A DNA stretch of 64,000 nt, taken from NCBI RefSeq assembly GCF_004919685.1, contig NZ_SMYZ01000038.1, positions 106,319 through 170,318 on the forward strand, read 5' to 3'. Shown here one piece after another: positions 43,957 to 52,170 of this stretch. The notes below the pieces were generated by a model. It saw only the letters and a program-made list of their open reading frames with translations, did no database searches and was not told the origin of the DNA. Every line of letters begins with the position of its first letter. Position 1 is the stretch's first letter. The DNA comes from Mesorhizobium norvegicum. GTDB taxonomy: Bacteria; Pseudomonadota; Alphaproteobacteria; Rhizobiales; Rhizobiaceae. Made by a program: the position numbers and the translations under genes.

Positions 43957-44883
43957 TCAGACCGCCAGCACCACCTTGCCGATTGGCTTGGTGGCGAGGA
44001 AGGCGTGAGCAGCCCCCGCCTGGTCGAGCGGGAATGCCTTGGCCACATGGACGGCGAGCTCTTTCGCATCGATCAACTGAGCCAGTTCCAGCAGGCCCTC
44101 CCTGTCGGGTACGACGGACATGCGCTCGACCCGGATGCCTTGCGCACTGGCCTGCGCCCTGGTGGCGTCGCTGACATTGAGCAATGACACCAGCACGCCG
44201 CCGCGCTTGAGCACCTTCAGTGAGCGTTCGGCATGCTCGCCGCCCATCGGGTCCAGCACCAGGTCGATGTCGCGAACCTGGTCGGCAAAATCGCCCTTGG
44301 TGTAGTCGAGCACCTCGTCGACGCCGAGTTTGCGGACGAAATCGAGCTTGCCCGGGCTGGCGGTGGCGATGACATAGGCGCCGCGCGCCTTGGCGATCTG
44401 CACCGCCAGATGGCCGACGCCGCCGGCCCCCGCATGCACCAATACGCGCTGGCCCGATTTCAGTCCGCCATGGCGGACGAGGCCTTGCCAGGCGGTCAGG
44501 CCGGCCAATGGCAGGGCGCCTGCCTGGAGGTGGTCGGCGCCCTTCGGTTTCAGTGCGATTTCATCGGCAGGCACAGCCGCCAGTTCGGCATAGGCCGCCG
44601 CCTGCTTGGGAAAGCGCGGCATGCCGAACACCTCGTCGCCGATCTTGAAGCCGGTGACGCCAGCGCCGAGCGCCTCGACTGTCCCCGAGATATCCCAGCC
44701 CAGGATGAAGGGCGGCTCGCCGAGCAGCTGATAGTGGCCGGCGCGGACGGAGCCATCGACCGGATTGATGCCGGCGGCCTTGACGCGGACCAGCACCTCG
44801 CCGGCCTTTGGTGTGGGGTCGGGCTGGTTGGCGATGACAAGGACGTCGGGTCCGCCGACGGAATTCTGGATAACGGCACGCAT
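43957..44883 (-). CDS. NADP-dependent medium-chain oxidoreductase, quinone-oxidoreductase-like
   Basis: The 308-residue MDR enzyme starts MRAVIQNSVGGPDVLVIA. It lacks the cysteines needed for catalytic zinc and has the cofactor motif AGAGGVGHLAVQIAKARGA. Such proteins reduce quinones or enones. It is divergent from an HxlR regulator, 81 bp apart, with a palindrome in between. That arrangement is typical for electrophile- or quinone-induced reductases under HxlR-type control. Confidence 0.9.
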   Translation of the reverse strand: MRAVIQNSVGGPDVLVIANQPDPTPKAGEVLVRVKAAGINPVDGSVRAGHYQLLGEPPFILGWDISGTVEALGAGVTGFKIGDEVFGMPRFPKQAAAYAELAAVPADEIALKPKGADHLQAGALPLAGLTAWQGLVRHGGLKSGQRVLVHAGAGGVGHLAVQIAKARGAYVIATASPGKLDFVRKLGVDEVLDYTKGDFADQVRDIDLVLDPMGGEHAERSLKVLKRGGVLVSLLNVSDATRAQASAQGIRVERMSVVPDREGLLELAQLIDAKELAVHVAKAFPLDQAGAAHAFLATKPIGKVVLAV

Positions 44884-44910
44884 TGAGATGTCTCCTGCTT
44901 GGTTGGTGCC

Positions 44911-44927
44911 ACTATCATTTGGATAGT
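44911..44927. promoter_or_regulatory. Palindromic operator candidate for the HxlR regulator
   Basis: ACTATC, five bases, GATAGT form a perfect inverted repeat in the space between the divergent reductase and HxlR genes. A further half-site GGATAGTGAGG lies at the HxlR start (about 44975). HxlR-family proteins bind as dimers to palindromes in such positions. Confidence 0.55.
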
Positions 44928-44964
44928 AATTGTCTGTTGTCTAGTATGTACCTTTTTGATATAT

Positions 44965-45372
44965 ATGCACCTTATGGATAGTGAGGATGACTGCGGTTTC
45001 GGCTATGATGCTTTCCGGCGGACGTGCCCCTCGCACACCGTGCTGGAGATGCTGGCCAGCAAATGGGTCTATCTGGTGGTTTGCGCGTTGCGCAAAGGCC
45101 GGCTGCGCAATGGCGAGCTTGCCCGCAAGCTCGAAGGCATTACGCCGAAGATGCTGACGCAGACGCTGCGCGTGCTCGAGCGCGACGGACTGGTGCGGCG
45201 CGAGATCTTCCCGGTCATCCCGCCGCGAGTCGAATATGAATTGACCGAACTCGGCCAGAACCTGGCGGGACTGCTTACCCAGATCAGATCATGGGCGGAG
45301 CAGCATGCACCGGACATCAAGGATGCCCGTGCAAGGGCAATTGCCGATGGTGAAGGGGATTGGGCCGCTTAG
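44965..45372 (+). CDS. HxlR-family transcriptional regulator
   Basis: The winged-helix protein (about 135 residues) has the family cysteine in RRTCPSHTVLEML and the HxlR core KWVYLVVCALRKGRLRNGELARKLEGITPKMLTQTLRVLERDGLV (read as consecutive motifs). It also has IPPRVEYELTELG. The conserved cysteine can sense electrophiles in relatives. ATG 44965 or 44974 is the likely start; the frame upstream (from 44899) encodes a hydrophobic stretch over the intergenic palindrome and is unlikely to be used. Confidence 0.9.
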   Translation: MHLMDSEDDCGFGYDAFRRTCPSHTVLEMLASKWVYLVVCALRKGRLRNGELARKLEGITPKMLTQTLRVLERDGLVRREIFPVIPPRVEYELTELGQNLAGLLTQIRSWAEQHAPDIKDARARAIADGEGDWAA

Positions 45373-45472
45373 GGCGGTTTTCAGTTCTCTTGGCGGCCTT
45401 CCCGCCAAAGGCTGGAAGCCGAGATCATGCACTCGCCGGGTGGCAAGCGCTGATGTCGTGTACAGGCCGGCT

Positions 45473-45850
45473 TCAGCCGATCATGGCGCTGCGGCCGCCG
45501 ATTTCGGCTTCGCGGATCTTGGTGTCACGCGATTCCAGCATTTCCGCCTTGGAAAGCTCCGCTTCAGCTTCGCCGAGTAATGATTCGGCAGTGCTTCGCT
45601 GCTGCGCGAGGTCGCTTTGCGAATTTCTGAGGTTGTCGCGGCGCAAACGCGCCGCCTTGGCGAAGGTCGGATAGGCGAAATGGTTGATGTCGGTGATGCC
45701 GGCCTTCTTTTCTTCAGCGGTGATCTGAAGCTCCAGTTCGACGGCCATGCGTTCGAACTCGGCGATCATCATGTCGAGCTGCAGCAGCTGCCGCCGCTTC
45801 TCATTCACCTGAAACTGTTTCAGCCGAACGAGGTTTTCACGTGACTTCAT
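45473..45850 (-). CDS. fliJ: FliJ-like flagellar export protein
   Basis: The 125-residue protein is almost wholly helical coiled coil (MKSRENLVRLKQFQVNEKRRQLL, later RRDNLRNSQSDLAQQRSTAE). It matches the FliJ family found near ctrA in rhizobia and Brucella relatives. FliJ helps the flagellar type III ATPase and carries export chaperones. The start at 45850 has CGGGAGTACCGAATC upstream; the frame is open further to 45919. It is divergent from ctrA, so the 450-bp intergenic region may regulate both. Confidence 0.75.
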   Translation of the reverse strand: MKSRENLVRLKQFQVNEKRRQLLQLDMMIAEFERMAVELELQITAEEKKAGITDINHFAYPTFAKAARLRRDNLRNSQSDLAQQRSTAESLLGEAEAELSKAEMLESRDTKIREAEIGGRSAMIG

Positions 45851-46301
45851 GATTCGGTACTCCCGGAAACGCACACCCGCACTTATCGTCCAAACCACCT
45901 GGAAACGCCCAGGCCGCACCCGTGTCCACCGGCTTTCCCCGAACTATGGGAAACAAAACCCTAAAGTTTTTTGCCGGCGGTAACCATTCGTTTACGGGCA
46001 TTGTTAATCATACGGGTCAGGACTTAAGGCCGGGTAAAAATTCCGGCCGCCGATGCGGAAGCGACGTCGATGAGTCCCTGGAGTCACTTAGTCCAGATTG
46101 TTGATGTGTTGCATTAGGATTTGGTTCTGAGATTCGTTATTAGATTCAAGAGGGTGTAGAAAGAGGTTAAAAAATCTGGTACCGTCGTGGACGGGAAATT
46201 AGGTTTTGTTAACCATTTGATGGCAGCCTCTGCACAAGGCAACCACTGCTCCGGGTCCGGACGGGTCGTGAAATGGTCCGGCAGCAGAAAAGGGGAATGA
46301 A
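45851..46301 (+). promoter_or_regulatory. ctrA promoter region with CcrM and CtrA motifs
   Basis: The 451-bp region upstream of ctrA contains five GANTC sites (45851, 46072, 46081, 46131, 46143), four of them within 76 bp. It also has TTAACCAT at 46209-46216 (85 bp before the start codon) plus one-mismatch versions at 45980 and 46004. GANTC is methylated by CcrM, and TTAACCAT is a known CtrA half-site. In Caulobacter ctrA is controlled by both. A GAAAAGGGGAATGA ribosome-binding region precedes the ATG. Confidence 0.7.
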
Positions 46302-46997
46302 ATGCGTGTTCTGCTGATAGAAGATGACAGTGCAACCGCACAAAGCATCGAGTTGATGCTGAAATCGGAAAGTTTCAACGTCTACACGACCGATCTCGGT
46401 GAGGAGGGCGTCGATCTAGGCAAGCTCTACGATTACGACATCATCCTTCTCGATCTCAACCTGCCTGACATGTCGGGCTACGAGGTCTTGAGAACGCTTC
46501 GCCTTTCCAAGGTAAAGACGCCGATCCTCATCCTCTCCGGCATGGCCGGCATCGAGGACAAGGTGCGCGGCCTCGGCTTCGGCGCCGACGACTACATGAC
46601 CAAGCCGTTCCACAAGGATGAGCTGGTTGCCCGCATTCATGCCATCGTGCGGCGCTCCAAGGGACATGCCCAGTCGGTCATCACCACCGGCGACCTGGTG
46701 GTCAACCTCGATGCCAAGACCGTCGAAGTCGGCGGCCAGCGCGTGCACCTGACCGGCAAGGAATACCAGATGCTGGAGCTGCTCTCGCTGCGCAAGGGCA
46801 CGACGCTGACCAAGGAAATGTTCCTCAACCATCTTTATGGCGGCATGGACGAGCCTGAGCTCAAGATCATCGACGTCTTCATCTGCAAGCTGCGCAAGAA
46901 GCTCGACGCGGCATCCGGCGGCCAGAATTATATCGAGACGGTCTGGGGTCGCGGCTATGTGCTGCGCGAACCGGAAGACATCCGCGTCAGCGCCTGA
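46302..46997 (+). CDS. ctrA: Cell-cycle response regulator CtrA
   Basis: This is the master cell-cycle regulator of alphaproteobacteria (231 residues). It has an N-terminal receiver (acidic pair Asp8/Asp9, phosphorylation at Asp51 in [12 protein letters not shown], switch residues and Lys in [10 protein letters not shown]). A winged-helix output domain of OmpR type follows ([20 protein letters not shown], later [13 protein letters not shown] and [10 protein letters not shown]). It is phosphorylated through ChpT, encoded nearby, and is antagonised by SciP, also nearby. A strong terminator follows. Length and sequence match the family closely. Confidence 0.97.
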   Translation: MRVLLIEDDSATAQSIELMLKSESFNVYTTDLGEEGVDLGKLYDYDIILLDLNLPDMSGYEVLRTLRLSKVKTPILILSGMAGIEDKVRGLGFGADDYMTKPFHKDELVARIHAIVRRSKGHAQSVITTGDLVVNLDAKTVEVGGQRVHLTGKEYQMLELLSLRKGTTLTKEMFLNHLYGGMDEPELKIIDVFICKLRKKLDAASGGQNYIETVWGRGYVLREPEDIRVSA

Positions 46998-47016
46998 GCG
47001 ACGAACACGTTCGAAC

Positions 47017-47045
47017 AAAAAACCCGGCCTCGGCCGGGTTTTTGC
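47017..47045 (+). terminator. Intrinsic terminator after ctrA
   Basis: AACCCGGCC and GGCCGGGTT (47021-47029, 47032-47040) form a nine-base stem with a two-base turn. A T-run follows and an A-run precedes, so it may work in both directions. Confidence 0.93.
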
Positions 47046-47094
47046 ATTATAGCTGACAACTATTGGTTTTTGCACACTTTTAGACGGAAGGCCG

Positions 47095-47499
47095 TCACGC
47101 GCTTTTCCTGGAATTGCTCAACGCCGCCGAATCAGGTGCGATCTTCAAGGTGCGAAAACGCTCGAGCAGTTGCGGCCTGTTGAACGGCTTCAAGAGATAG
47201 CCCTGGGCGCCGGCGCGCTTGGCCCGCATGATCGAGGCGATATCGAGCTCGACCAGTGAAATCAGGATCTGCGGCCTTATCGGGCTCTCCATGGCGCGCA
47301 CGCGACGGATGAGATCGACCGCCGGCACATCAGGCAAGGCGCCATCGACGACGATGATGTCGGGCATGTCGGCGGCGCACATCTCCAGCGCGTCAAGTCC
47401 GCTGGCTGCCTCGATGACAATCATTTCGGAGCCGCCCAGGATGCGTTTTGCAACCTTCCTGATGACGCTTGAATCGTCGACGAACATGCAGCGTTTCAT
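47095..47499 (-). CDS. Single-domain CheY-like response regulator
   Basis: The 134-residue protein is a lone receiver domain. It has the acidic pair in MFVDDSSVIRK, a phospho-acceptor aspartate in IIVVDGALPDVPA and the lysine in YLLKPFNRP. The position normally holding Thr/Ser in strand 4 reads ILISL. Its gene lies between ctrA and chpT, so a part in the same phosphorelay is possible, but its sequence is closer to chemotaxis-type CheY than to CpdR. Start 47499 has AGAGGACC upstream; the frame continues to 47670 without support. Confidence 0.85.
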   Translation of the reverse strand: MKRCMFVDDSSVIRKVAKRILGGSEMIVIEAASGLDALEMCAADMPDIIVVDGALPDVPAVDLIRRVRAMESPIRPQILISLVELDIASIMRAKRAGAQGYLLKPFNRPQLLERFRTLKIAPDSAALSNSRKSA

Positions 47500-47735
47500 T
47501 TCCGGGTCCTCTTTGCCTTCTGGCAATCCGGTAGCGTCGGGGGCATCCAGACGCACCATAGGCCAATCTGGTAAAGAAGCCGAAAAGGCGTTAGGTAAAA
47601 TTTTTACAAAGATGGCGGCTGCTTGCTTTATTCGCGAATGCTTCGACACTGCCCAGGCGACTAACCGCACTTCATGTCGATGGGCCGGAACTACAGATTT
47701 CGATGTAAAAATACTTCAGCTTCTCGACCGCGCTA

Positions 47736-48365
47736 TCAGGCCGCCGAAAGCACGATTTCTTCCGGCGTCGCGTGGATCGATATCGTCATGCCGGCCTCGC
47801 GCGCCAGAAGCAGCGTGTAATAGGGCTGCACGGAATGCGCGTCGATCGGCTCCTCCGGCTTGTGGCCGGAATGCAATTCGAGGAATTTCGGCGGCACACG
47901 CAGCATCGGGCCAGCCGCCGCAAGTGCGAAACGCGGTTCGGTCTCGAGGTTTTCCAGCGTCACCGAAAGCTTGCCGCCGCGCGGAATGGCGGCGTTGGCG
48001 ACGAGGATCAGGTTGAGCAGCAGCTTGACCTTGTTCTTGGGCAGCAGTGCCCGGGTCCCGTTCCAGGTCAGTTCCGGCTTTTCGTTCTTGAGGAAGGCGA
48101 TGGCGACCGCTTCGGCATCGCCGGTATCGATCAGCATGCCGGCTGAGCCGGCGGCGCCGAAGGCGATGCGGGCGAACTGCAGGCGGGCCGAAGCGTTGCG
48201 CGCGCTCTGACGGATCAGCTTCATGGCGTCTTCGTCGGCGCCGCCTTCATCGAGCAGTTCGAGCCCATTGTTGATCGCGCCGACCGGCGAGATGATGTCG
48301 TGGCAAACCCGGCTGCACAAAAGCGCTGCCAGATCGGGTGCGGAAAGGGTGAACAGTTCGGCCAT
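47736..48365 (-). CDS. chpT: Histidine phosphotransferase ChpT
   Basis: ChpT passes phosphate from the hybrid kinase CckA to CtrA and CpdR. The 210-residue protein has the DHp-like helix with His22 in SRVCHDIISPVGAINNGLELL and a degenerate ATPase-like domain. The latter includes NKVKLLLNLILVANAAIPRGG and ends with LAREAGMTISI. No ATP-binding motifs are seen, as expected. ATG 48365 (MAELFTLS) matches relatives; an in-frame ATG at 48398 is possible. The linkage of sciP, ctrA and chpT within 5 kb is notable. Confidence 0.93.
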   Translation of the reverse strand: MAELFTLSAPDLAALLCSRVCHDIISPVGAINNGLELLDEGGADEDAMKLIRQSARNASARLQFARIAFGAAGSAGMLIDTGDAEAVAIAFLKNEKPELTWNGTRALLPKNKVKLLLNLILVANAAIPRGGKLSVTLENLETEPRFALAAAGPMLRVPPKFLELHSGHKPEEPIDAHSVQPYYTLLLAREAGMTISIHATPEEIVLSAA

Positions 48366-48712
48366 CGGCGAAAATCCCTGCAAAATCTCATAACTCATGG
48401 CCGAGCGATCGATCGTCGCCTGCCCATACGAATCACGCACTCTCTCCTCGGGCTTTCTGAATACACAGCACCCGTGCGTGCAGCAACAAATCCAAAATTG
48501 TGGATGTGGCAAATGGCGTGTTCACGCAGGCCGCCGGCCCCACTTGAGCGACCCCAAACAGCCTTCGAACCGCCATGTTCATGTGGGAGCTTAATGGTTG
48601 AAAAAGGATTACGGCATAGTTTGCCCGTAACAGTTACCCTTAACGGCCGGCTAAAAGAGCCGTACGGGGTGCGAGGCGTCGGCGAAGGTGCTCCCTGACG
48701 GAGATTGGAAGC
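48366..48712. promoter_or_regulatory. Divergent control region between chpT and eipA
   Basis: The 347-bp region separates divergent chpT and eipA. Near eipA it holds TTAA at 48591-48594 and GTAA...TTAAC at 48627-48644, which resemble CtrA half-sites. As I recall, eipA of Brucella has been reported to be under CtrA control. No other element was found. Confidence 0.4.
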
Positions 48713-49294
48713 ATGTTTTCCCGATACTACGACCGGAGCTTTCTCCGTGTCTTCTCAATGGCGGTCACGCTCCTGGGCGTTCTCGTCTTCTCGACTTCAG
48801 CCCTGCGGGCCCAGGAATACACCGCTCAGGAGATTGTCGATTCCGGGCACAAGTTCTTCGGCGCGACATCAGGCGGGCTCGCCACGGTCGTCGAGAAGAT
48901 CTTTGCTTCCTACGGCCTGCCTAACGGTTATCTGCTGGGCGAAGAGGGCTCGGGCGCGCTGATCGGCGGCCTGACCTATGGCGAAGGCACGCTCTACACC
49001 AAGAATGCCGGCGATCACAAAGTGTTCTGGCAAGGCCCGTCGCTCGGCTGGGATTTCGGCGGCGAGGGGTCGCGGGTGATGATGCTGGTCTACAATCTCG
49101 ACGATGTGGGCAGCCTCTACAACCGCTATGGCGGCGTCGCCGGTTCGGCCTATGTGGTGGCTGGTGTAGGCTTCAACGTGCTGAAGAACAACAATGTGAT
49201 TTTGGTGCCGATCCGCACCGGTGTCGGTGCCCGGCTTGGCGTCAATCTCGGCTATCTGAAGCTTACCGAGCGCGCCACCTGGAATCCGTTCTGA
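48713..49294 (+). CDS. eipA: Envelope integrity protein EipA (DUF1134)
   Basis: The 193-residue periplasmic protein has a Sec signal (to about residue 33, ending ALRA) and the DUF1134 core. That core reads GHKFFGATSGGLATVVEKIF, GLPNGYLLGEEGSGALIGGLTYGEG, WQGPSLGWDFGGEGSRVM and GVGFNVL in consecutive blocks. EipA supports envelope stability and stress resistance in Brucella. Start 48713 follows GGAGATTGGAAGC. A mosaic repeat lies directly downstream. Its proximity to ctrA and chpT fits cell-cycle control. Confidence 0.93.
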   Translation: MFSRYYDRSFLRVFSMAVTLLGVLVFSTSALRAQEYTAQEIVDSGHKFFGATSGGLATVVEKIFASYGLPNGYLLGEEGSGALIGGLTYGEGTLYTKNAGDHKVFWQGPSLGWDFGGEGSRVMMLVYNLDDVGSLYNRYGGVAGSAYVVAGVGFNVLKNNNVILVPIRTGVGARLGVNLGYLKLTERATWNPF

Positions 49295-49312
49295 GCTGAA
49301 GGTCTTTGGCCT

Positions 49313-49492
49313 ATGCATGTCGTTCTCCCAAAACCGGGACCGCTTTTGGGCGACATGCATTAAACCCGTACCGTTGCGGCAAACCCTTGCCGCAACGCTG
49401 GATTTCCGCCATGTCAACGTGGCACAGTCAAAAGCGCTCTTGTTGCGTGTCGTTGTCCCAGAACCGGTTCCCATTTTTGGGCGACATGCATT
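49313..49492. repeat. Rhizobial intergenic mosaic palindromes (RIME-like)
   Basis: Three hairpins follow each other. The first is 49313-49360, with outer ends ATGCATGTCG and CGACATGCAT and inner CCCAAAA/TTTTGGG. The second is 49373-49396, GTTGCGGCAA facing TTGCCGCAAC. The third is 49446-49492, a second version of the first with TCCCAGAACCGG and TTTTTGGGCGACATGCAT. Units of this type are abundant between rhizobial genes and form stable RNA hairpins. Confidence 0.85.
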
Positions 49493-49502
49493 GGTTTGAT
49501 GG

Positions 49503-50657
49503 TTGCCGTCCACAACGGGTAGTCACTTGGTCCAGTCGGTCCTGTTCTTCGTCCTTGGCTTTCTCTGCGCCGGCTTTCTAGCGCTTATGGTGGCTCCGGC
49601 CATATGGCGTCGCGCCGTCGCCCTGACACGCAAACGTGTCGAAGGCTCGATCCCTTTGACGCAAACCGAGATCCAGGCGGACAAGGACCGCATCCGCGCC
49701 GAGTACGCCATGTCGACGCGCCGCCTCGAAATCAGCGTCAAGGCGTTGCGCGAGAAGGCGGCCGAACAGTTCGTCGAGATCAATCGCGGCCGCGAGGCCC
49801 TGAAGGGGCTGGCGGTCGAGCGCATGGACAAGAACCATGCGCTGACCGAACTCGGCGCCAAGAATGAAGCGTTGCATCAGCGCGAGGGCGAGTTGCATCA
49901 GCTTTCGGAGCGGCTCAAGGAAACCGAACGCAAGCTGGAAAAGCGCGCGCTCGAGCTGGAAAAGCTGGAGCGCATGTATGACGACGCCAGTTTTTCCTCC
50001 AGCAGCCGGCAGATCGAGCTCGTGGCGCGCGAATCCGAAATGCAGAAACTCGCCAGTGACATTGCGCTGCTGCGCGGCCAGCGCAAGGAAGCCGACAGGC
50101 GCGGCCAGGAAATCGCTGCCGAAAGCAAGGCAGCACGCGACGCCCTGAAAGCCGAGAAGAAAAGGACCGCCGAGCTCGACAAGAAGGTCGAACGGCTGCT
50201 GGCCACGCTTGCCGATCGCGAGGACAAGCTCGACCGCCGCGAAAAGGAGCTGGCGCGCATGCGCGAAAAATCGAAAGCCGAAGACAGCGCACCGGCCTTG
50301 CGGCTGGTCGGCAAGGGCGGCGAAACGATCAAGAGCGACGACCTCGACAAGGCAATCGCCAAGCTCGACAGCGACCGTGAGCTGCTCGAGGCCAGGCTAA
50401 CGGCGCTGGCGCGCGAGAACAAGCGGCTGAAGGCGGACCTCACCGCGCTGGCCGTGTCCAATCCCACGGACGGCAGCTCCGCCCTGCGCGAGCAGATGAA
50501 CGAACTCGCGGCGGAGGTCGTCCATCTGACGGCCAAGCTCGAGGGGCCTGGTTCGCCGATCGCCAAGGCGCTGGCGGCACCTTCGGATGCACGCTCCGGC
50601 AACCGCAGTCTTGCCGACCGCGTGCGGGATTTGCAGAAGGCTGACGCGACAAGCTGA
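49503..50657 (+). CDS. Membrane-anchored coiled-coil protein of unknown function
   Basis: The 384-residue protein has one N-terminal transmembrane segment (about residues 8-35, LFFVLGFLCAGFLALMVAPAIW). A long charged coiled coil follows to about residue 320 (repeats rich in E, K, R, L), then a short tail. Such proteins are conserved in Hyphomicrobiales and of unknown role; an envelope or division scaffold is possible. The frame has no ATG before the membrane segment, so it must start at a TTG (49503 or 49527). It converges with the methyltransferase gene, 2 bp away. Confidence 0.75.
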   Translation: MPSTTGSHLVQSVLFFVLGFLCAGFLALMVAPAIWRRAVALTRKRVEGSIPLTQTEIQADKDRIRAEYAMSTRRLEISVKALREKAAEQFVEINRGREALKGLAVERMDKNHALTELGAKNEALHQREGELHQLSERLKETERKLEKRALELEKLERMYDDASFSSSSRQIELVARESEMQKLASDIALLRGQRKEADRRGQEIAAESKAARDALKAEKKRTAELDKKVERLLATLADREDKLDRREKELARMREKSKAEDSAPALRLVGKGGETIKSDDLDKAIAKLDSDRELLEARLTALARENKRLKADLTALAVSNPTDGSSALREQMNELAAEVVHLTAKLEGPGSPIAKALAAPSDARSGNRSLADRVRDLQKADATS

Positions 50658-50659
50658 AA

Positions 50660-51463
50660 TCAGCTCTCTTTTGCCGAAAAATGATGCAGCGCGATGGCTG
50701 ATGCGGCTGCGACGTTCAGGCTGTCGAAGCCTTCCGACATGGTGATCCGCACAGTGTGCAGGCTTGCAAGCAGGCTGTCCGGCAAGCCTTCGCCCTCGGT
50801 GCCGAGATAGAGCGCCAGGCGCTCGCTCCGCTGCGCATCGCGGATGTCGGTCAGCCCGCGTGGCGACAGCGCGAATTGTTCGAAGCCCCGCCGGACGAGC
50901 ATCGTCGTGAAGTCGGCGGCGTCGTTGAACGATGCGAAAGGGATCTTCAGCGCGGCGCCGACGGAAACGCGGATCGCCTTGCGGTAGAGCGGATCGCAGC
51001 ATGTTGCATCCAGCAGAACCGCGTCGGCGCCAAAGGCGGCCGCGTTGCGGAAGATTGAGCCCATATTGTCATGGTTGGCGATGCCGACGAGCACCACGAC
51101 CAGCGCCCGGGCCGGCAAGGCATCGAGAAGAGCCTCAGCCGACTGCGGCGCCCCCTTGCGTCCCATGGCCAGGATGCCGCGATGCATGTGAAATCCGGCG
51201 ATTGCGTCCATAACCGCGCTGGTGGCGACATAGATCGGGAGGTCGGCCGGCGCTTTGCGCAGGATATCCTCGAGGCCGGCCAGCCGGTTTTCCAGGACCA
51301 GAACCGATTCGGCGGCAAAACGTCCGGCCGAGAGCAGCAGGTCGAGCACCACCTTGCCTTCGGCGACGAAGCGGCCTTGCCGGCCGGCGAGGTCGCGCTC
51401 GCGGATGTCGAGATAGGCAGCGACGCGCGGATCTTGCGGGTCGTCAATGCGAATGGGATCCAT
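50660..51463 (-). CDS. TrmH-family (SpoU) RNA 2'-O-methyltransferase
   Basis: The 267-residue enzyme has an N-terminal RNA-binding domain (FVAEGKVVLDLLL) and a knotted SPOUT domain with motif 1 GIANHDNMGSIFRNAAAFG. Motif 2 LYLGTEGEGLP and motif 3 GFDSLNVAAASAIALHH complete it. It methylates ribose in rRNA or tRNA using S-adenosylmethionine. ATG 51463 has GAGGA 6 nt upstream; the frame extends to 51538 without support. The exact target nucleotide is not predictable. Confidence 0.92.
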   Translation of the reverse strand: MDPIRIDDPQDPRVAAYLDIRERDLAGRQGRFVAEGKVVLDLLLSAGRFAAESVLVLENRLAGLEDILRKAPADLPIYVATSAVMDAIAGFHMHRGILAMGRKGAPQSAEALLDALPARALVVVLVGIANHDNMGSIFRNAAAFGADAVLLDATCCDPLYRKAIRVSVGAALKIPFASFNDAADFTTMLVRRGFEQFALSPRGLTDIRDAQRSERLALYLGTEGEGLPDSLLASLHTVRITMSEGFDSLNVAAASAIALHHFSAKES

Positions 51464-51554
51464 GCATTCCTCGCGGCCGTCGCATCGGCCCGAAAATCCG
51501 GACCGATCCGCGGCGCTCACCTTTGGTTCGGAAAGCACGATGCGACAATTCGAG

Positions 51555-51648
51555 ACGATCAGCTACCTCTGTGCGCCCGGATGGGCGCATGTCGCTCTGA
51601 AAACGATCAGCTACCTCTGTGCGCCCGGATGGGCGCATGTCGCTCTGA
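51555..51648. repeat. Tandem direct repeat, two 46-bp units with 48-bp period
   Basis: The unit starting ACGATCAGCTACCTCTGTGC occurs at 51555-51600 and again at 51603-51648, identical by eye. Each unit contains TGCGCCC-GGAT-GGGCGCA, a strong hairpin. It lies in the 217-bp space between the ArsR gene and the methyltransferase gene, both on the minus strand. Confidence 0.93.
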
Positions 51649-51680
51649 AGTCGCCGGCGAGGACAGCGGCTACAGGGTGG

Positions 51681-52025
51681 TCAGGTTCCGGCACGGCGCA
51701 AACGGTGCGCCATCTGGGACAGGTCATCCTTGCCGCTGCCGAAAATGCCGTCCAGCATATGGAGCAGTTCGCGCACGGCGTCGGATTTACAGGAATAGTA
51801 AATCATCTGCCGGTCGCGGCGGGTTTCGACGAGGTCGAGCGCCCGCAACTTGGCCAGATGCTGGGACAGGGCGGATTGACTGAGCATCACCTTCTCGGCG
51901 ATGGCGCCGACCGACATTTCACCGTCGGCGAGATAGCTCATGATCAACAGCCGCTTCTCATTGCCCATCAGCATGAGAAATTCGGCCGCCGCTTCGGCGT
52001 TGACGATTAGCTTTGTCGAGACCAT
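51681..52025 (-). CDS. ArsR-family regulator, NolR-like
   Basis: The 114-residue winged-helix protein has AAEFLMLMGNEKRLLIMSYLADGEMSVGAIAEKV, SQSALSQHLAKLRALDLVETRRD and IYYSCKSDAV in consecutive order. This is very similar in layout to NolR, a regulator of nodulation and growth-phase genes in Sinorhizobium. No metal-binding cysteines of the ArsR type are present. Start 52025 has GGGGGATCG upstream; a start at 52049 is also open. NolR identity is a similarity judgement, not proof. Confidence 0.88.
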   Translation of the reverse strand: MVSTKLIVNAEAAAEFLMLMGNEKRLLIMSYLADGEMSVGAIAEKVMLSQSALSQHLAKLRALDLVETRRDRQMIYYSCKSDAVRELLHMLDGIFGSGKDDLSQMAHRLRRAGT

Positions 52026-52170
52026 CGATCCCCCATGCTTCTTGTTCATCCTGACGCCATGGGGGCAATGGCATCTGATTCCATAAACTCACTCGTGAAT
52101 CGGCGCATGCGATTCAGCGTCATCAACAAAAGGTAGAGCATTTCATTTAAATCTCAAGTGTTGCTTTTGA

